From Caldithrix sp964468415 (GTDB lineage Bacteria > Calditrichota > Calditrichia > Calditrichales > Calditrichaceae), in contig CAYXUS010000160.1 of the NCBI GenBank assembly GCA_964468415.1, forward strand, positions 4,386 to 68,385: DNA of 64,000 nucleotides. The letters run 5' to 3'. Shown here one piece after another: positions 16,938 to 25,472 of the stretch. The notes beneath the pieces were generated by a model, which worked only from the letters and a program-made list of their open reading frames with translations, made no database searches and was not told where the DNA came from. The stretch's first letter is position 1; every line of letters starts with the position of its first letter. A program made the position numbers and the translations under genes.

Positions 16938-19595
16938 TTACTTGTCTTGATTTTCATTGTTTGTGTTTTGTTCTTGCTGCTGAGGGGCCTGCGTAGGCTC
17001 GCCGGTATCATAATTCAGTTCGGTATCGTGCGTATCAAAATAGGTTTCTTCAAACTGCCGGTTCATTTCTTCCCGTTTACGCATACGTTCCTGCTGGCGA
17101 ACTTTACGCGTCATCACGATAATTTGTTCGTTGATTTGGCGTATTTTATGTTCAATATTCTGGCGTCTCAGTTTCAAGAATTGATTAATGTCCTGAATAC
17201 GCTTCTGCATCTGCTCAACTTCTTTAACCGTCTTCTCTTTTACATTGAACTTAACATTGGTCAGACCAAAAACCCCGTAGTCGCTCCATTTATTCAAATT
17301 GATGTTGGATTTTCGCAAATCCATACTATAGGCTTGTGTTTCCAGAAAATCGAGTTTTTTTATTAAATCGGAAAAATGCTGTTTACTCAATTCCAGCGCT
17401 ACCAGCTTTTTATAGTTTTTATCGCGGCGCGCCTGATTGATCTGGATTTCTAGTTCATTCAAGCGTTTTACAATTTCTTTGCGCTGTGCTTCAATATCCT
17501 GACGCATTTTTAGCACTTGCTTGTTGCGCGATTCCAGGACACTCTCTTTACGGGCCAGAGGATGCACATCAAAATAGTTCCTTCCCAGGGCGCCGGATGA
17601 ACGCTCAGCATTCATTGTGTTAATGGCATAATAAATGCGGTATTCCATTTTTTCGATACGTTTTACCAAATCCGGCCGTTCCTGAGCCTTGGCCTCTTGA
17701 CGCAGTTGCTCTAACTGGCGCAATTTTTCATTTAACTGATCTATTTCACGCTGTATGCCGAACCCGCCGGAGCTTAAATCCAGATAAGTCACGCGAATGT
17801 AAGGCCTGTAAAGTTTTTTCTGCAGCATATACGCCTTGTAAAACGCGTCGGGATCATCTTTATCGAATGCTTTGGTCTGCAGCTCTTTTGTTTTATTGAT
17901 TATTTTACCCAAAACCTGGCTTTCCATATTCAGAGCATCAGAAAGCTCTTTGGCATCTTTCGAGCTGTAAACATATTGATAATTTTTTATTGCTTCATCT
18001 GTTTCGTTTTGCAACTGATAAATATAGGCCAGTAGCGTCCGTGCCTCCAACTGATAGTCGGAGCCGTAAAAATTATCCAACAATAGATTCAAATATTGAA
18101 TGGGCTTTTCGAAATTTCTCTTGCGGACCGGCTTTTGCATTTCATTTTTAAAATAGCTCCAGCCATATACCAGAAGTGCCCGGTCGTATTGAGAAAAAGA
18201 AGGATTGATCAAATCGAGCATATTAATGGCGCGGGTGTAATCTCCCAAATCATAATAAAGCATGGCTAACTTGAGCAGTACTTTATTGTGAAATTCCGGA
18301 TTCAATTTTTCTACCAGCGCCAGACTTTGCAATGTTTGTTCCGCCTCGGTATAATTGTTTACACCAATATAGGCTTCACTCAACAAATACTGCGCCTGAT
18401 AGTAGAACGGGGACTTTTTACCAAGACGCGACAAATAACGAATCGCTGTGTCGTAATCGCCCAGTTTCAATGAGGCCGATCCGGCCGTAAAGGTGGCTTC
18501 ATCATACAAGGCGCTTCCCTGCACACCCGTTTTCAAGAAATCATTGTAATAGGCAATCACTTTATCGTATTGATCAAAATGCAAAGCAATGCGCATTAAA
18601 TAACGATACGCTTGTGGCAAAAAGGATGAAGCAGGATAATCGTGTACAAGACGCTCAAAGTCGGTTTGTGCCGCCAAAAATCGTTGTAGCATGTAATTGG
18701 ACAATGCTTTGTAAAAAAGACAATCGTCCAACTGGCCGATAAAACCATAGCTATTTAAAATTTCTCCAAAAGAGCGCTCAGCCAAATCATAAAAGCCATA
18801 ATTAAACGCTTCGGCTGCCTGACGCAATTCGCGTTTAAACATGCGTTCGCGTTCTTTGGATGTTCCGGTTTTGATCAATTTTCTCTTGATAATTTCCACA
18901 TCGGTCCAGCGCACTTCATAATTTACCTGCTCGGCACGCATCCACTCGCGATACAGATCGTAAATTGTGGGCTTTTCATTTTTCATCAATTTCGATTGAT
19001 AGTCTTCGTAAGAAAGCTGGGCCAAAGATTTGGATGCAAGTTTTTGCTGGGTTTTCTTTAAATCGTGGGTAAATTCCGCATCCTGATCGATTTTGGCGTT
19101 GGGGTCCATTTTGACCATTTCTTCGGCCACATAAAGCAACTGCATGGCATCTTCAATGGCCCGTTGCTTTTGAAAATCAACCTCACCCTGAGCCAAAGCA
19201 TCGCGAATGGTATTTTCTACCTGATCAATAAAGTGATTCAATTGCTGGGAATGGTACGGAGCCAACCTTCTGCGCAAAGCTCTCACTTCGGCCAGGCGCT
19301 GGTTCATTTGTTCAAAATAGGTTTTTTTAACCTTTTGCACGCCTTTAACCCGCGACAAAATCTCCGCATTAATCATACGGATCTGTTGCACCAAAAAACG
19401 CTCCTGTCCAATGGAGCCAGCGCTTAACTTCGTGATTAATTTATTCACGTAATGGCGCAAGGCCGAAGTGTATAATAATTCGACCTGAGATTTCGGAATG
19501 TTTTCTGTTTTTTGATGATCTTGGGCGGGTAAACCATTAATTAGGAAAAGAAAAAGCAGAGCGCTTAACACGAAAAATTGTTTCTTTTTTTTCAT
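16938..19595 (-). CDS. Secreted TPR and coiled-coil protein (885 aa)
   Basis: Starts with a lysine-rich signal peptide (MKKKKQFFVLSALLFLFLINGLPAQ) without lipobox. Residues about 40-210 are helical. TPR units follow at about 250-540 (AERSFGEILNSYGFIGQLDDC, AQTDFERLVHDYPASSFLPQAY, YDTAIRYLSRLGKKSPFYYQAQ). Long coiled coils at about 590-840 (QREIDQLNEKLRQLEQLRQE) precede a Gln/Asn-rich acidic tail. It is the first gene of the seven-gene run. Context and architecture point to a periplasmic scaffold for the ExbB/ExbD motor; myxobacterial gliding complexes also use large periplasmic TPR proteins. No enzymatic motif seen. Confidence 0.83.
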   Translation of the reverse strand: MKKKKQFFVLSALLFLFLINGLPAQDHQKTENIPKSQVELLYTSALRHYVNKLITKLSAGSIGQERFLVQQIRMINAEILSRVKGVQKVKKTYFEQMNQRLAEVRALRRRLAPYHSQQLNHFIDQVENTIRDALAQGEVDFQKQRAIEDAMQLLYVAEEMVKMDPNAKIDQDAEFTHDLKKTQQKLASKSLAQLSYEDYQSKLMKNEKPTIYDLYREWMRAEQVNYEVRWTDVEIIKRKLIKTGTSKERERMFKRELRQAAEAFNYGFYDLAERSFGEILNSYGFIGQLDDCLFYKALSNYMLQRFLAAQTDFERLVHDYPASSFLPQAYRYLMRIALHFDQYDKVIAYYNDFLKTGVQGSALYDEATFTAGSASLKLGDYDTAIRYLSRLGKKSPFYYQAQYLLSEAYIGVNNYTEAEQTLQSLALVEKLNPEFHNKVLLKLAMLYYDLGDYTRAINMLDLINPSFSQYDRALLVYGWSYFKNEMQKPVRKRNFEKPIQYLNLLLDNFYGSDYQLEARTLLAYIYQLQNETDEAIKNYQYVYSSKDAKELSDALNMESQVLGKIINKTKELQTKAFDKDDPDAFYKAYMLQKKLYRPYIRVTYLDLSSGGFGIQREIDQLNEKLRQLEQLRQEAKAQERPDLVKRIEKMEYRIYYAINTMNAERSSGALGRNYFDVHPLARKESVLESRNKQVLKMRQDIEAQRKEIVKRLNELEIQINQARRDKNYKKLVALELSKQHFSDLIKKLDFLETQAYSMDLRKSNINLNKWSDYGVFGLTNVKFNVKEKTVKEVEQMQKRIQDINQFLKLRRQNIEHKIRQINEQIIVMTRKVRQQERMRKREEMNRQFEETYFDTHDTELNYDTGEPTQAPQQQEQNTNNENQDK

Positions 19596-19644
19596 AAGAA
19601 AAAACCTAATTTTATTAATCCTGCATTAACCACACAGAATTAAA

Positions 19645-19670
19645 TTTATAATTATTTAATGTGCAGTCAA
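19645..19670 (-). promoter_or_regulatory. Weak candidate promoter for the TPR/ExbB operon
   Basis: On the minus strand TTGACT (19665-19670) is followed after 14 bases by TATAAA (19645-19650), about 50 bp before the 885-residue TPR gene. The spacing is short of the usual 16-18, so this is tentative; the gap after atpC is AT-rich throughout. Confidence 0.3.
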
Positions 19671-19730
19671 GAATTATGAAAATTTAATCTTGTTTTTCGC
19701 TCTGTATATTCGTTTAAAACAAAAATTTCT

Positions 19731-20150
19731 TTAATGTAAACTTTTGGAGATTTCTGCAATTTTAATTCGGTTAAGCGCTCTTGCCATTGCTAATTTTGCA
19801 CGTTCAATATCTACATCCGGGCTGGCGGATTTTATCCGTTCTTCGGCTCGTTTCAAAGCTGCCTGTGCTCTCTTAATGTCAATCTGTTCCGCAAATTCGG
19901 CACTTTCTACCATAATTTTCAATTGGTTATCTTTGATCTCGCAATATCCGCCGCTTGAGGCAAGCCACTTTTCGGAGTGATCGGTAAGCTGAAATTTAAT
20001 GGGGCCAATTTCAAGTAAGGATACCAAGTCTGTGTGATGGGGTAAAACCTGGAATTCTCCGGAGGCACCGGGAAGCGTGCAACTGAGCACTTCCCCTTGA
20101 AATACCTGACCAAATGGAGTAACAATGTGCAGTGTGAGTTCCATTGCCAT
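19731..20150 (-). CDS. atpC: ATP synthase F1 epsilon subunit
   Basis: The 139 residues have the N-terminal beta-sandwich (LTLHIVTPFGQVFQGEV, LPGASGEFQVLPHHTDLVSLLEIG) and the C-terminal helical hairpin (IDIKRAQAALKRAEERI ... RALNRIKIAEISK). The latter is the regulatory element that can inhibit ATP hydrolysis. GAAGGA nine bases before the ATG at 20150 supports the start. It closes the atp gene set but is separated from atpD by 148 bp with a hairpin, so it may be expressed at a different level or from its own promoter. Confidence 0.93.
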   Translation of the reverse strand: MAMELTLHIVTPFGQVFQGEVLSCTLPGASGEFQVLPHHTDLVSLLEIGPIKFQLTDHSEKWLASSGGYCEIKDNQLKIMVESAEFAEQIDIKRAQAALKRAEERIKSASPDVDIERAKLAMARALNRIKIAEISKSLH

Positions 20151-20265
20151 GGATCTTTATCCTTCACCTATTTTATCTTTAGCCGCTCGCACCAGAGCAA
20201 ACTCTGAGTACAAGAAAGATAATTGTTTTGAATGCAATTTCCAAATTTGAGATAAAAAGGCTGGA

Positions 20266-20286
20266 GGCTCCGATTTACTCGGAGCC
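20266..20286 (-). terminator. Hairpin in the atpD-atpC gap
   Basis: Perfect eight-base stem GGCTCCGA/TCGGAGCC with a five-base loop, 13 bp after the atpD stop. On the minus strand the T-run (TTTTT) starts seven bases beyond the stem, not directly after it. Partial termination, or an mRNA-stabilising hairpin that sets subunit ratio, is as likely as a full terminator. Confidence 0.45.
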
Positions 20287-20298
20287 AAACACCTCTTT

Positions 20299-21693
20299 TT
20301 ATTTCTGCATCTTCTTGTAATTTTCCAACACTTCGTCGATCGAACCAACCATGTAAAAGGCTTGTTCGGGAATGTGATCGTATTCTCCTTCGATAATTCC
20401 CTTAAAACCTTTGATGGTTTCTTCGATGGGTACGTATTTTCCGGGCACACCCGTAAACTGTTCGGCCACAAAGAAGGGCTGCGAGAGGAAGCGCTGAATC
20501 TTACGCGCCCGGGCTACCGTCAGTTTGTCTTCTTCGCTCAATTCATCCATACCCAAAATTGCAATAATGTCTTGCAAATCTTTGTACTTTTGCAGTACTT
20601 CCTGAACGGTTTTGGCCACGTAGTAATGTTCCTGCCCCACCACACGCGGATCAAGAATACGCGAGGTAGAATCCAAAGGATCCACAGCGGGGTAAATTCC
20701 CAATTCCGCAATGTGACGCGAAAGAACGGTTGTGGCATCAAGGTGGGAGAACGTTGTTGCCGGCGCCGGGTCGGTTAAGTCGTCCGCCGGTACGTAAATA
20801 GCCTGTACCGAGGTAATGGAACCTTTTTTGGTGGAAGTAATACGTTCCTGCAATTCGCCCATTTCCGTGGCCAGGGTAGGCTGATACCCCACAGCCGAAG
20901 GCATACGGCCCAACAAAGCGGACACCTCGGAACCGGCCTGGGTAAATCGGAAAATATTGTCGATGAACAACAGCACGTCTTTGCCTTCTTCGTCACGGAA
21001 ATATTCGGCAACGGTCAATCCGGTCAGGCCCACACGTTGACGGGCGCCGGGAGGCTCATTCATCTGGCCGAAAACCAGAGCGGTTTTGGACAACACGCCC
21101 GATTCTTTCATTTCCAGCCACAGGTCGTTACCTTCACGTGTACGTTCGCCCACTCCGGCAAACACCGAATAGCCACCATGCTCGGTTGCGATATTATGGA
21201 TCAACTCCATGATCAATACGGTTTTGCCCACACCGGCACCACCGAACAATCCGGTTTTACCACCCTTGGAATACGGTTCCAGAAGGTCAATAACTTTAAT
21301 ACCGGTTTCCAGAATTTCTTCGGAAGTACTTAAATCTTCCAGAGCAGGCGCAGGACGATGAATGGGATAGCGTTTTTTGGACTTGATTTCTCCCGCTTCA
21401 TCGATTGGCTCACCCACCACATTGATCAAGCGGCCCAAAGTTTCCGGGCCAACCGGTACGGAGATCGAATCGCCCGTATCGATCACTTCCATATCACGCT
21501 TCAGGCCGTCGGTAGAATCCATAGCGACCGAACGTACCATATTTTCACCCAAATGCTGGTGCACTTCGGTGATCAGTACGCTTCCGTCTTCGCGGGTAAT
21601 TTGCAAAGCGTTGTAAATGTTCGGAAGTTGACCTTCGTTGAATTCAACGTCGATTACGGGGCCAATAATTTGACGAATTTTACCTTTATTCAT
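20299..21693 (-). CDS. atpD: ATP synthase F1 beta subunit
   Basis: The catalytic subunit, 464 residues. The N-terminal beta-barrel begins GKIRQIIGPVIDVEF. Walker A is GGAGVGKTVLI, then GERTREGNDLW with the catalytic Glu, Walker B VLLFIDNIFRFTQAGSEV, and the DELSEED loop is intact as MDELSEEDKL. The C-terminus is FYMVGSIDEVLENYKKMQ. The typical gene order places it after gamma (33 bp gap) and before epsilon. Nothing unusual in the active site. Confidence 0.98.
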   Translation of the reverse strand: MNKGKIRQIIGPVIDVEFNEGQLPNIYNALQITREDGSVLITEVHQHLGENMVRSVAMDSTDGLKRDMEVIDTGDSISVPVGPETLGRLINVVGEPIDEAGEIKSKKRYPIHRPAPALEDLSTSEEILETGIKVIDLLEPYSKGGKTGLFGGAGVGKTVLIMELIHNIATEHGGYSVFAGVGERTREGNDLWLEMKESGVLSKTALVFGQMNEPPGARQRVGLTGLTVAEYFRDEEGKDVLLFIDNIFRFTQAGSEVSALLGRMPSAVGYQPTLATEMGELQERITSTKKGSITSVQAIYVPADDLTDPAPATTFSHLDATTVLSRHIAELGIYPAVDPLDSTSRILDPRVVGQEHYYVAKTVQEVLQKYKDLQDIIAILGMDELSEEDKLTVARARKIQRFLSQPFFVAEQFTGVPGKYVPIEETIKGFKGIIEGEYDHIPEQAFYMVGSIDEVLENYKKMQK

Positions 21694-21725
21694 AGTGTAA
21701 TCCTAAGTTTGAATTTCCCAATTCG

Positions 21726-22595
21726 TTAACTCTCTTTTAAAGCTTCCGCGCCACTGACAATTTCCGAAATTTCAGTGGTAATGGAGGCCTGTCGGGTGCG
21801 GTTGTAGTAAATCGTAAGATTATGGATCATCTCTTCGGCATTGTCGGTTGCGTTTTCCATGGCGGTCATTCGGGCACCCTGTTCGGCGGCATTACTTTCC
21901 AGTAAAATCCGCCAGACCTGCACGCGCAGATGTTTGGGAATTACTGCGTTTAAAATTGATTCTTTGTCGGGCTCGTAAATAAAGTCAACCTGCTCTTTGC
22001 TTTTTTCCATCTCTTCATCGGGAACAAATGGCAGGAACTGCTCCACAACAACATTCTGCTGGATGGCCGATTTGAATTCGTTGTAAATAAATTCCACCCG
22101 ATCGAAATTTTGTTCCTGATAAATTTTCAGAATCGTTTCGGTTAGCTCTGCAGCGTCGACAAAAGAGAGATCGTTAAAAAAGTTGACCTTTTGTCCGTTA
22201 ATCACCACAGGGCGATGTTGAAAAAATTCCAAGCCTTTTCGCCCGGCCATGAACAGCTCTACTTCCGCATCGGGATATTCTTTCAGCCGCTCTGCCGCAC
22301 GCCGAATGATGTTGCTGTTAAAGGCGCCGCACAAGCCGCGATCGGCCGTAACCACCACCAAAAGCACTTTTTCTACCGGACGCTGGACCATCAACGGAAT
22401 TTTTGAGTAATCTTCCATCCGGGCCGTCAGGTGGCTAATCAGGCTGCGCAGTTCAAAAGCATAAGGACGAAAAGCCAGAATACTTTCCTGGGCTTTACGC
22501 ATTTTGGCCGCGGCCACCATTTTCATGGCTTTGGTGATTTGCTGCGTGCTTTTAACACTGGCAATTCGTTTGCGAATTTCACGCAGGTTGGCCAT
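21726..22595 (-). CDS. atpG: ATP synthase F1 gamma subunit
   Basis: The central rotor shaft, 289 residues. The N-terminal helix begins ANLREIRKRIASVKSTQQIT and continues KAMKMVAAAKMRKAQ. The Rossmann-like middle domain has VTADRGLCGAFNSNIIR. The C-terminal helix contains ARMTAMENATDNAEEMI and RTRQASITTEISEIVSGAEAL. All are family hallmarks. It starts two bases after the atpA stop, so translation is probably coupled. Confidence 0.97.
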   Translation of the reverse strand: MANLREIRKRIASVKSTQQITKAMKMVAAAKMRKAQESILAFRPYAFELRSLISHLTARMEDYSKIPLMVQRPVEKVLLVVVTADRGLCGAFNSNIIRRAAERLKEYPDAEVELFMAGRKGLEFFQHRPVVINGQKVNFFNDLSFVDAAELTETILKIYQEQNFDRVEFIYNEFKSAIQQNVVVEQFLPFVPDEEMEKSKEQVDFIYEPDKESILNAVIPKHLRVQVWRILLESNAAEQGARMTAMENATDNAEEMIHNLTIYYNRTRQASITTEISEIVSGAEALKES

Positions 22596-22597
22596 AA

Positions 22598-24118
22598 CTA
22601 TTCCTCAACCTTGAAATTTTCCACAAAGTGTTCCAGCACTTTGTTCATTTTTTCTTTCCATTCGTCGCTGAGAATCTTTTTCTCAGTGATTTCCTGCAAC
22701 AGTTCCGGATGTTTTACTTCCAGATGTTCCAGAAATTCTTCTTCGAAACGTTTCAGAACACCGACCGGTAACGTATCGAGATACCCGTTGGTTCCGGCGT
22801 AAATGATGGCGATTTGCTTTTCGAACGGCACCGGTTTGTATTGATCTTGCTTCAAAATTTCGACCAATCGCTCACCACGACGCAACTGCTGCTGGGTGGC
22901 TTCGTCCAAATCGGAGCCGAATTTGGCAAATGCTTCCATTTCACGGAACTGAGCCAAATCCAAACGCAAACGTCCGGCCACTTGCTTCATGGCTTTAATT
23001 TGGGCATTACCACCCACACGGGAAACGGAAATACCCACGTTAATGGCCGGCCGCACACCGGAATAGAACAATCCCGATTCGAGGAAGATCTGGCCGTCGG
23101 TAATGGAAATAACGTTTGTCGGAATGTAGGCAGAGATGTCACCGGCCTGCGTTTCGATAATCGGCAAAGCGGTTAACGACCCGCCGCCCATGTCATCGCT
23201 TAGCTTGGCAGCCCGTTCCAGCAAACGCGAATGCAAATAGAATACGTCACCCGGGTAGGCTTCGCGGCCGGGAGGACGACGCAACAGAAGCGACACCTGA
23301 CGATAGGCCCAGGCGTGTTTGGTTAAATCGTCGTACACCACCAGAGCATGGCGTCCGCTATCGCGGAAATATTCGCCGATGGCGGCACCGGCATACGGCG
23401 CAATGTACTGCAACGGCGCCGGTTCACTGGCCGTTGCCGAAACCACAATGGTATGCTCCATGGCACCGTGCTCTTCAAACGTTTTGATTACGCGCGCCAC
23501 GGTAGAGGCTTTTTGCCCCACGGCCACGTAAATACAAATAACATCTTTTCCCTTTTGATTGATGATGGTGTCCAGAGCCACGGCCGTTTTACCGGTCTGA
23601 CGGTCACCGATAATCAATTCGCGCTGCCCTCTTCCGATAGGAATCATGGCATCGATGGCCTTAATACCGGTAGCAAGCGGTTCTTTAACCGGCTGGCGAT
23701 AAATAACGCCCGGCGCTTTGCGTTCCAGCTTCATGGTTTGTGTGGCTTCGATTTTTCCCTTGCCATCCAGGGGGTTCCCCAGAGGGTCAACCACACGACC
23801 GATCATGGCATCACCCACGGGAATTTCCATCACGCGGCCGGTACGCTTTACCTGATCCCCTTCTTTGATCAACGTATCTTCGCCAAACAAAATGGCGCCC
23901 ACGTTGTCTTCTTCCAGGTTCAGAACCAGCCCCATCACATTGTGGGGGAATTCGATTAACTCACCAGCCATCACATTCTTCAAGCCGTGAATCCGCGCAA
24001 TTCCGTCACCAACCTGGAGCACGGTTCCTACTTCGTAAACATCCGTTTCCTTCTGAAAATCTTGAAGTTGTTTTTTTAGAATGGCCGATACTTCATCGGG
24101 TCTTACTGCATCACCCAT
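22598..24118 (-). CDS. atpA: ATP synthase F1 alpha subunit
   Basis: The non-catalytic nucleotide-binding subunit, 506 residues. The N-terminus includes RPDEVSAILKKQLQDF and VGDGIARIHGLKNVMAGELIE. Walker A is GDRQTGKTAVALD; ALVVYDDLTKHAWAYRQ and LLRRPPGREAYPGDVFY follow, with the signature PAINVGISVSRVGG near the C-terminal third. It lies between atpH and atpG in the standard order. Confidence 0.98.
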   Translation of the reverse strand: MGDAVRPDEVSAILKKQLQDFQKETDVYEVGTVLQVGDGIARIHGLKNVMAGELIEFPHNVMGLVLNLEEDNVGAILFGEDTLIKEGDQVKRTGRVMEIPVGDAMIGRVVDPLGNPLDGKGKIEATQTMKLERKAPGVIYRQPVKEPLATGIKAIDAMIPIGRGQRELIIGDRQTGKTAVALDTIINQKGKDVICIYVAVGQKASTVARVIKTFEEHGAMEHTIVVSATASEPAPLQYIAPYAGAAIGEYFRDSGRHALVVYDDLTKHAWAYRQVSLLLRRPPGREAYPGDVFYLHSRLLERAAKLSDDMGGGSLTALPIIETQAGDISAYIPTNVISITDGQIFLESGLFYSGVRPAINVGISVSRVGGNAQIKAMKQVAGRLRLDLAQFREMEAFAKFGSDLDEATQQQLRRGERLVEILKQDQYKPVPFEKQIAIIYAGTNGYLDTLPVGVLKRFEEEFLEHLEVKHPELLQEITEKKILSDEWKEKMNKVLEHFVENFKVEE

Positions 24119-24142
24119 TGAATTTTCCTCATCATGTTTAAT

Positions 24143-24676
24143 TTACCGAGCGACTAATTTTTCACGCAATTTTTGCAACTGCAAGCGAATACTATTATCG
24201 ATGACCATGTCTTCAACCCGCACAACGAATCCGCCGATAATTTCCGGCTGAACTTTGGGTTGCAAAAGCACGGTTTGTCCCAGCATCTCTTCGAGGCGTT
24301 TTTTGATGGCCTCGAATTGTTTCTTTTCCAGGGGCACCGCGCTAATCAGCTCGCCCTCCAGAATGTTTTGATAATCCAGCAACATCCGCCGGAATTGCTC
24401 GACCACGGCCGGTAAAATAGCGATGCGGCGCTTTTGGGCCAGCAATTGTAAAAATTCCAGCGTCAGTTCATGAACGCGCTTTCCCAACAGCTCTTTAATG
24501 ATGTGCTGTTTTTCTCCTTCGGCAATCAAAGGATTGGAAAGGAATTCGCGGAACTCGGGACTGTCATCGATAATCTGCCCGATCAGTTGCATGTCTTTCT
24601 CAATTTGAGGCAGAATCGACTTTTCTTGCGCGAGTTCGAACAAAGCCTTTGTGTATCGTTTGGCTACTCGGTTCAA
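24143..24676 (-). CDS. atpH: ATP synthase F1 delta subunit
   Basis: Links F1 to the peripheral stalk b subunits. The 177 residues begin RVAKRYTKALFELAQE, then have FREFLSNPLIAEGEKQHIIKE in the helical N-terminal domain. They end with the typical beta strand IIGGFVVRVEDMVIDNSIRLQLQKLR. It lies 16 bp after atpF and 24 bp before atpA. Confidence 0.95.
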   Translation of the reverse strand: MNRVAKRYTKALFELAQEKSILPQIEKDMQLIGQIIDDSPEFREFLSNPLIAEGEKQHIIKELLGKRVHELTLEFLQLLAQKRRIAILPAVVEQFRRMLLDYQNILEGELISAVPLEKKQFEAIKKRLEEMLGQTVLLQPKVQPEIIGGFVVRVEDMVIDNSIRLQLQKLREKLVAR

Positions 24677-24692
24677 TGCACACGTTCCTTGC

Positions 24693-25187
24693 TTAATTTT
24701 TTACATTTTTCGGGAGCGAATTCAAATATTCTTCTACAATCGCCCGCTGTTTTTCATCGTCTAAATTCATGTGAATAATTTTTTCGGCGGCGCCTACGGC
24801 CAAATCGGCAACTTCTGCCTTTAAAGAAGCAAGGGCACTTTCTTTTTCGTGCTGAATTTCTTGCTTGGCCTGCTCCAGAATTTTCTGATATTCTGCCCGG
24901 GCTTCTTCCAAAAGCTCCTGCCGTTTTTTCTCGGCCAATTCACGGCTTTCGCGTAATAAACGCTGCGCTTCGCTCTCGGCCCCCGCGATTAGTTCTTTGT
25001 GCTTCTGCAAAAGTTTTTCCGCTTCTTCGCGTTGCTTTTGCGCCTGCTCCAGATCTTCGCGGATGGTCTTCTCGCGCGTTTCGATTACGCCCAGAATCGG
25101 CTTAAGCGCCACCTTGGACAGGATTGCCAGAACAATAAAAAAGGTAATCCACGTCCAGATGATCATTCCGGGATCAAGATTTAACAT
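24693..25187 (-). CDS. atpF: ATP synthase Fo b subunit
   Basis: The peripheral stalk, 164 residues. One membrane helix near the N-terminus (PGMIIWTWITFFIVLAILSKV) is followed by a long charged helix rich in Glu, Gln, Arg and Lys (KQREEAEKLLQKHKELIA ... ARAEYQKILEQAKQEIQ). Only one b gene is present, so the stalk should be a homodimer. It is positioned between the c and delta subunit genes. Confidence 0.95.
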   Translation of the reverse strand: MLNLDPGMIIWTWITFFIVLAILSKVALKPILGVIETREKTIREDLEQAQKQREEAEKLLQKHKELIAGAESEAQRLLRESRELAEKKRQELLEEARAEYQKILEQAKQEIQHEKESALASLKAEVADLAVGAAEKIIHMNLDDEKQRAIVEEYLNSLPKNVKN

Positions 25188-25210
25188 ATGCGAATCCCCA
25201 AAATTCGTTA

Positions 25211-25441
25211 TTATTTAACAGCTAACAAGAAGCACACAACCACGCCGAACAGTGCAATACCTTCGATCATAGCAGCGGCGATAATCATCGTTGTACGAAT
25301 GTTGTTGCTTGCTTCCGGCTGGCGTGCCGTTCCTTCCGAAGCGGCTGCCGCAATTTTACCGATTCCGTAACCCGCACCAATCGATACCAAACCAGCACCT
25401 AATCCTGCTGCCAGATACGCTAACGCTGTTGCCCAATTCAT
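25211..25441 (-). CDS. atpE: ATP synthase Fo c subunit
   Basis: The proton-carrying rotor ring subunit, 76 residues and two helices. The loop RQPEA is intact and the carboxylate is Glu in AAAMIEGIALFG. Residues used for sodium ligation in Na+-type rings (Gln in helix 1, Ser/Thr after the Glu) are not seen: helix 1 reads GAGYGIGKIA and the Glu is followed by Gly. Proton coupling is therefore inferred. A strong AGGAGG precedes the ATG, consistent with high translation of the multi-copy subunit. Confidence 0.96.
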   Translation of the reverse strand: MNWATALAYLAAGLGAGLVSIGAGYGIGKIAAAASEGTARQPEASNNIRTTMIIAAAMIEGIALFGVVVCFLLAVK

Positions 25442-25472
25442 TGTAAACCTCCTTAGATTTAGTTTTTATTTA

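Noticed and set aside
25211..25441. Sodium-coupled ATP synthase
   Set aside because: The c subunit has Gly after the carrier Glu and lacks the helix 1 Gln, so the known sodium-site pattern is not met.
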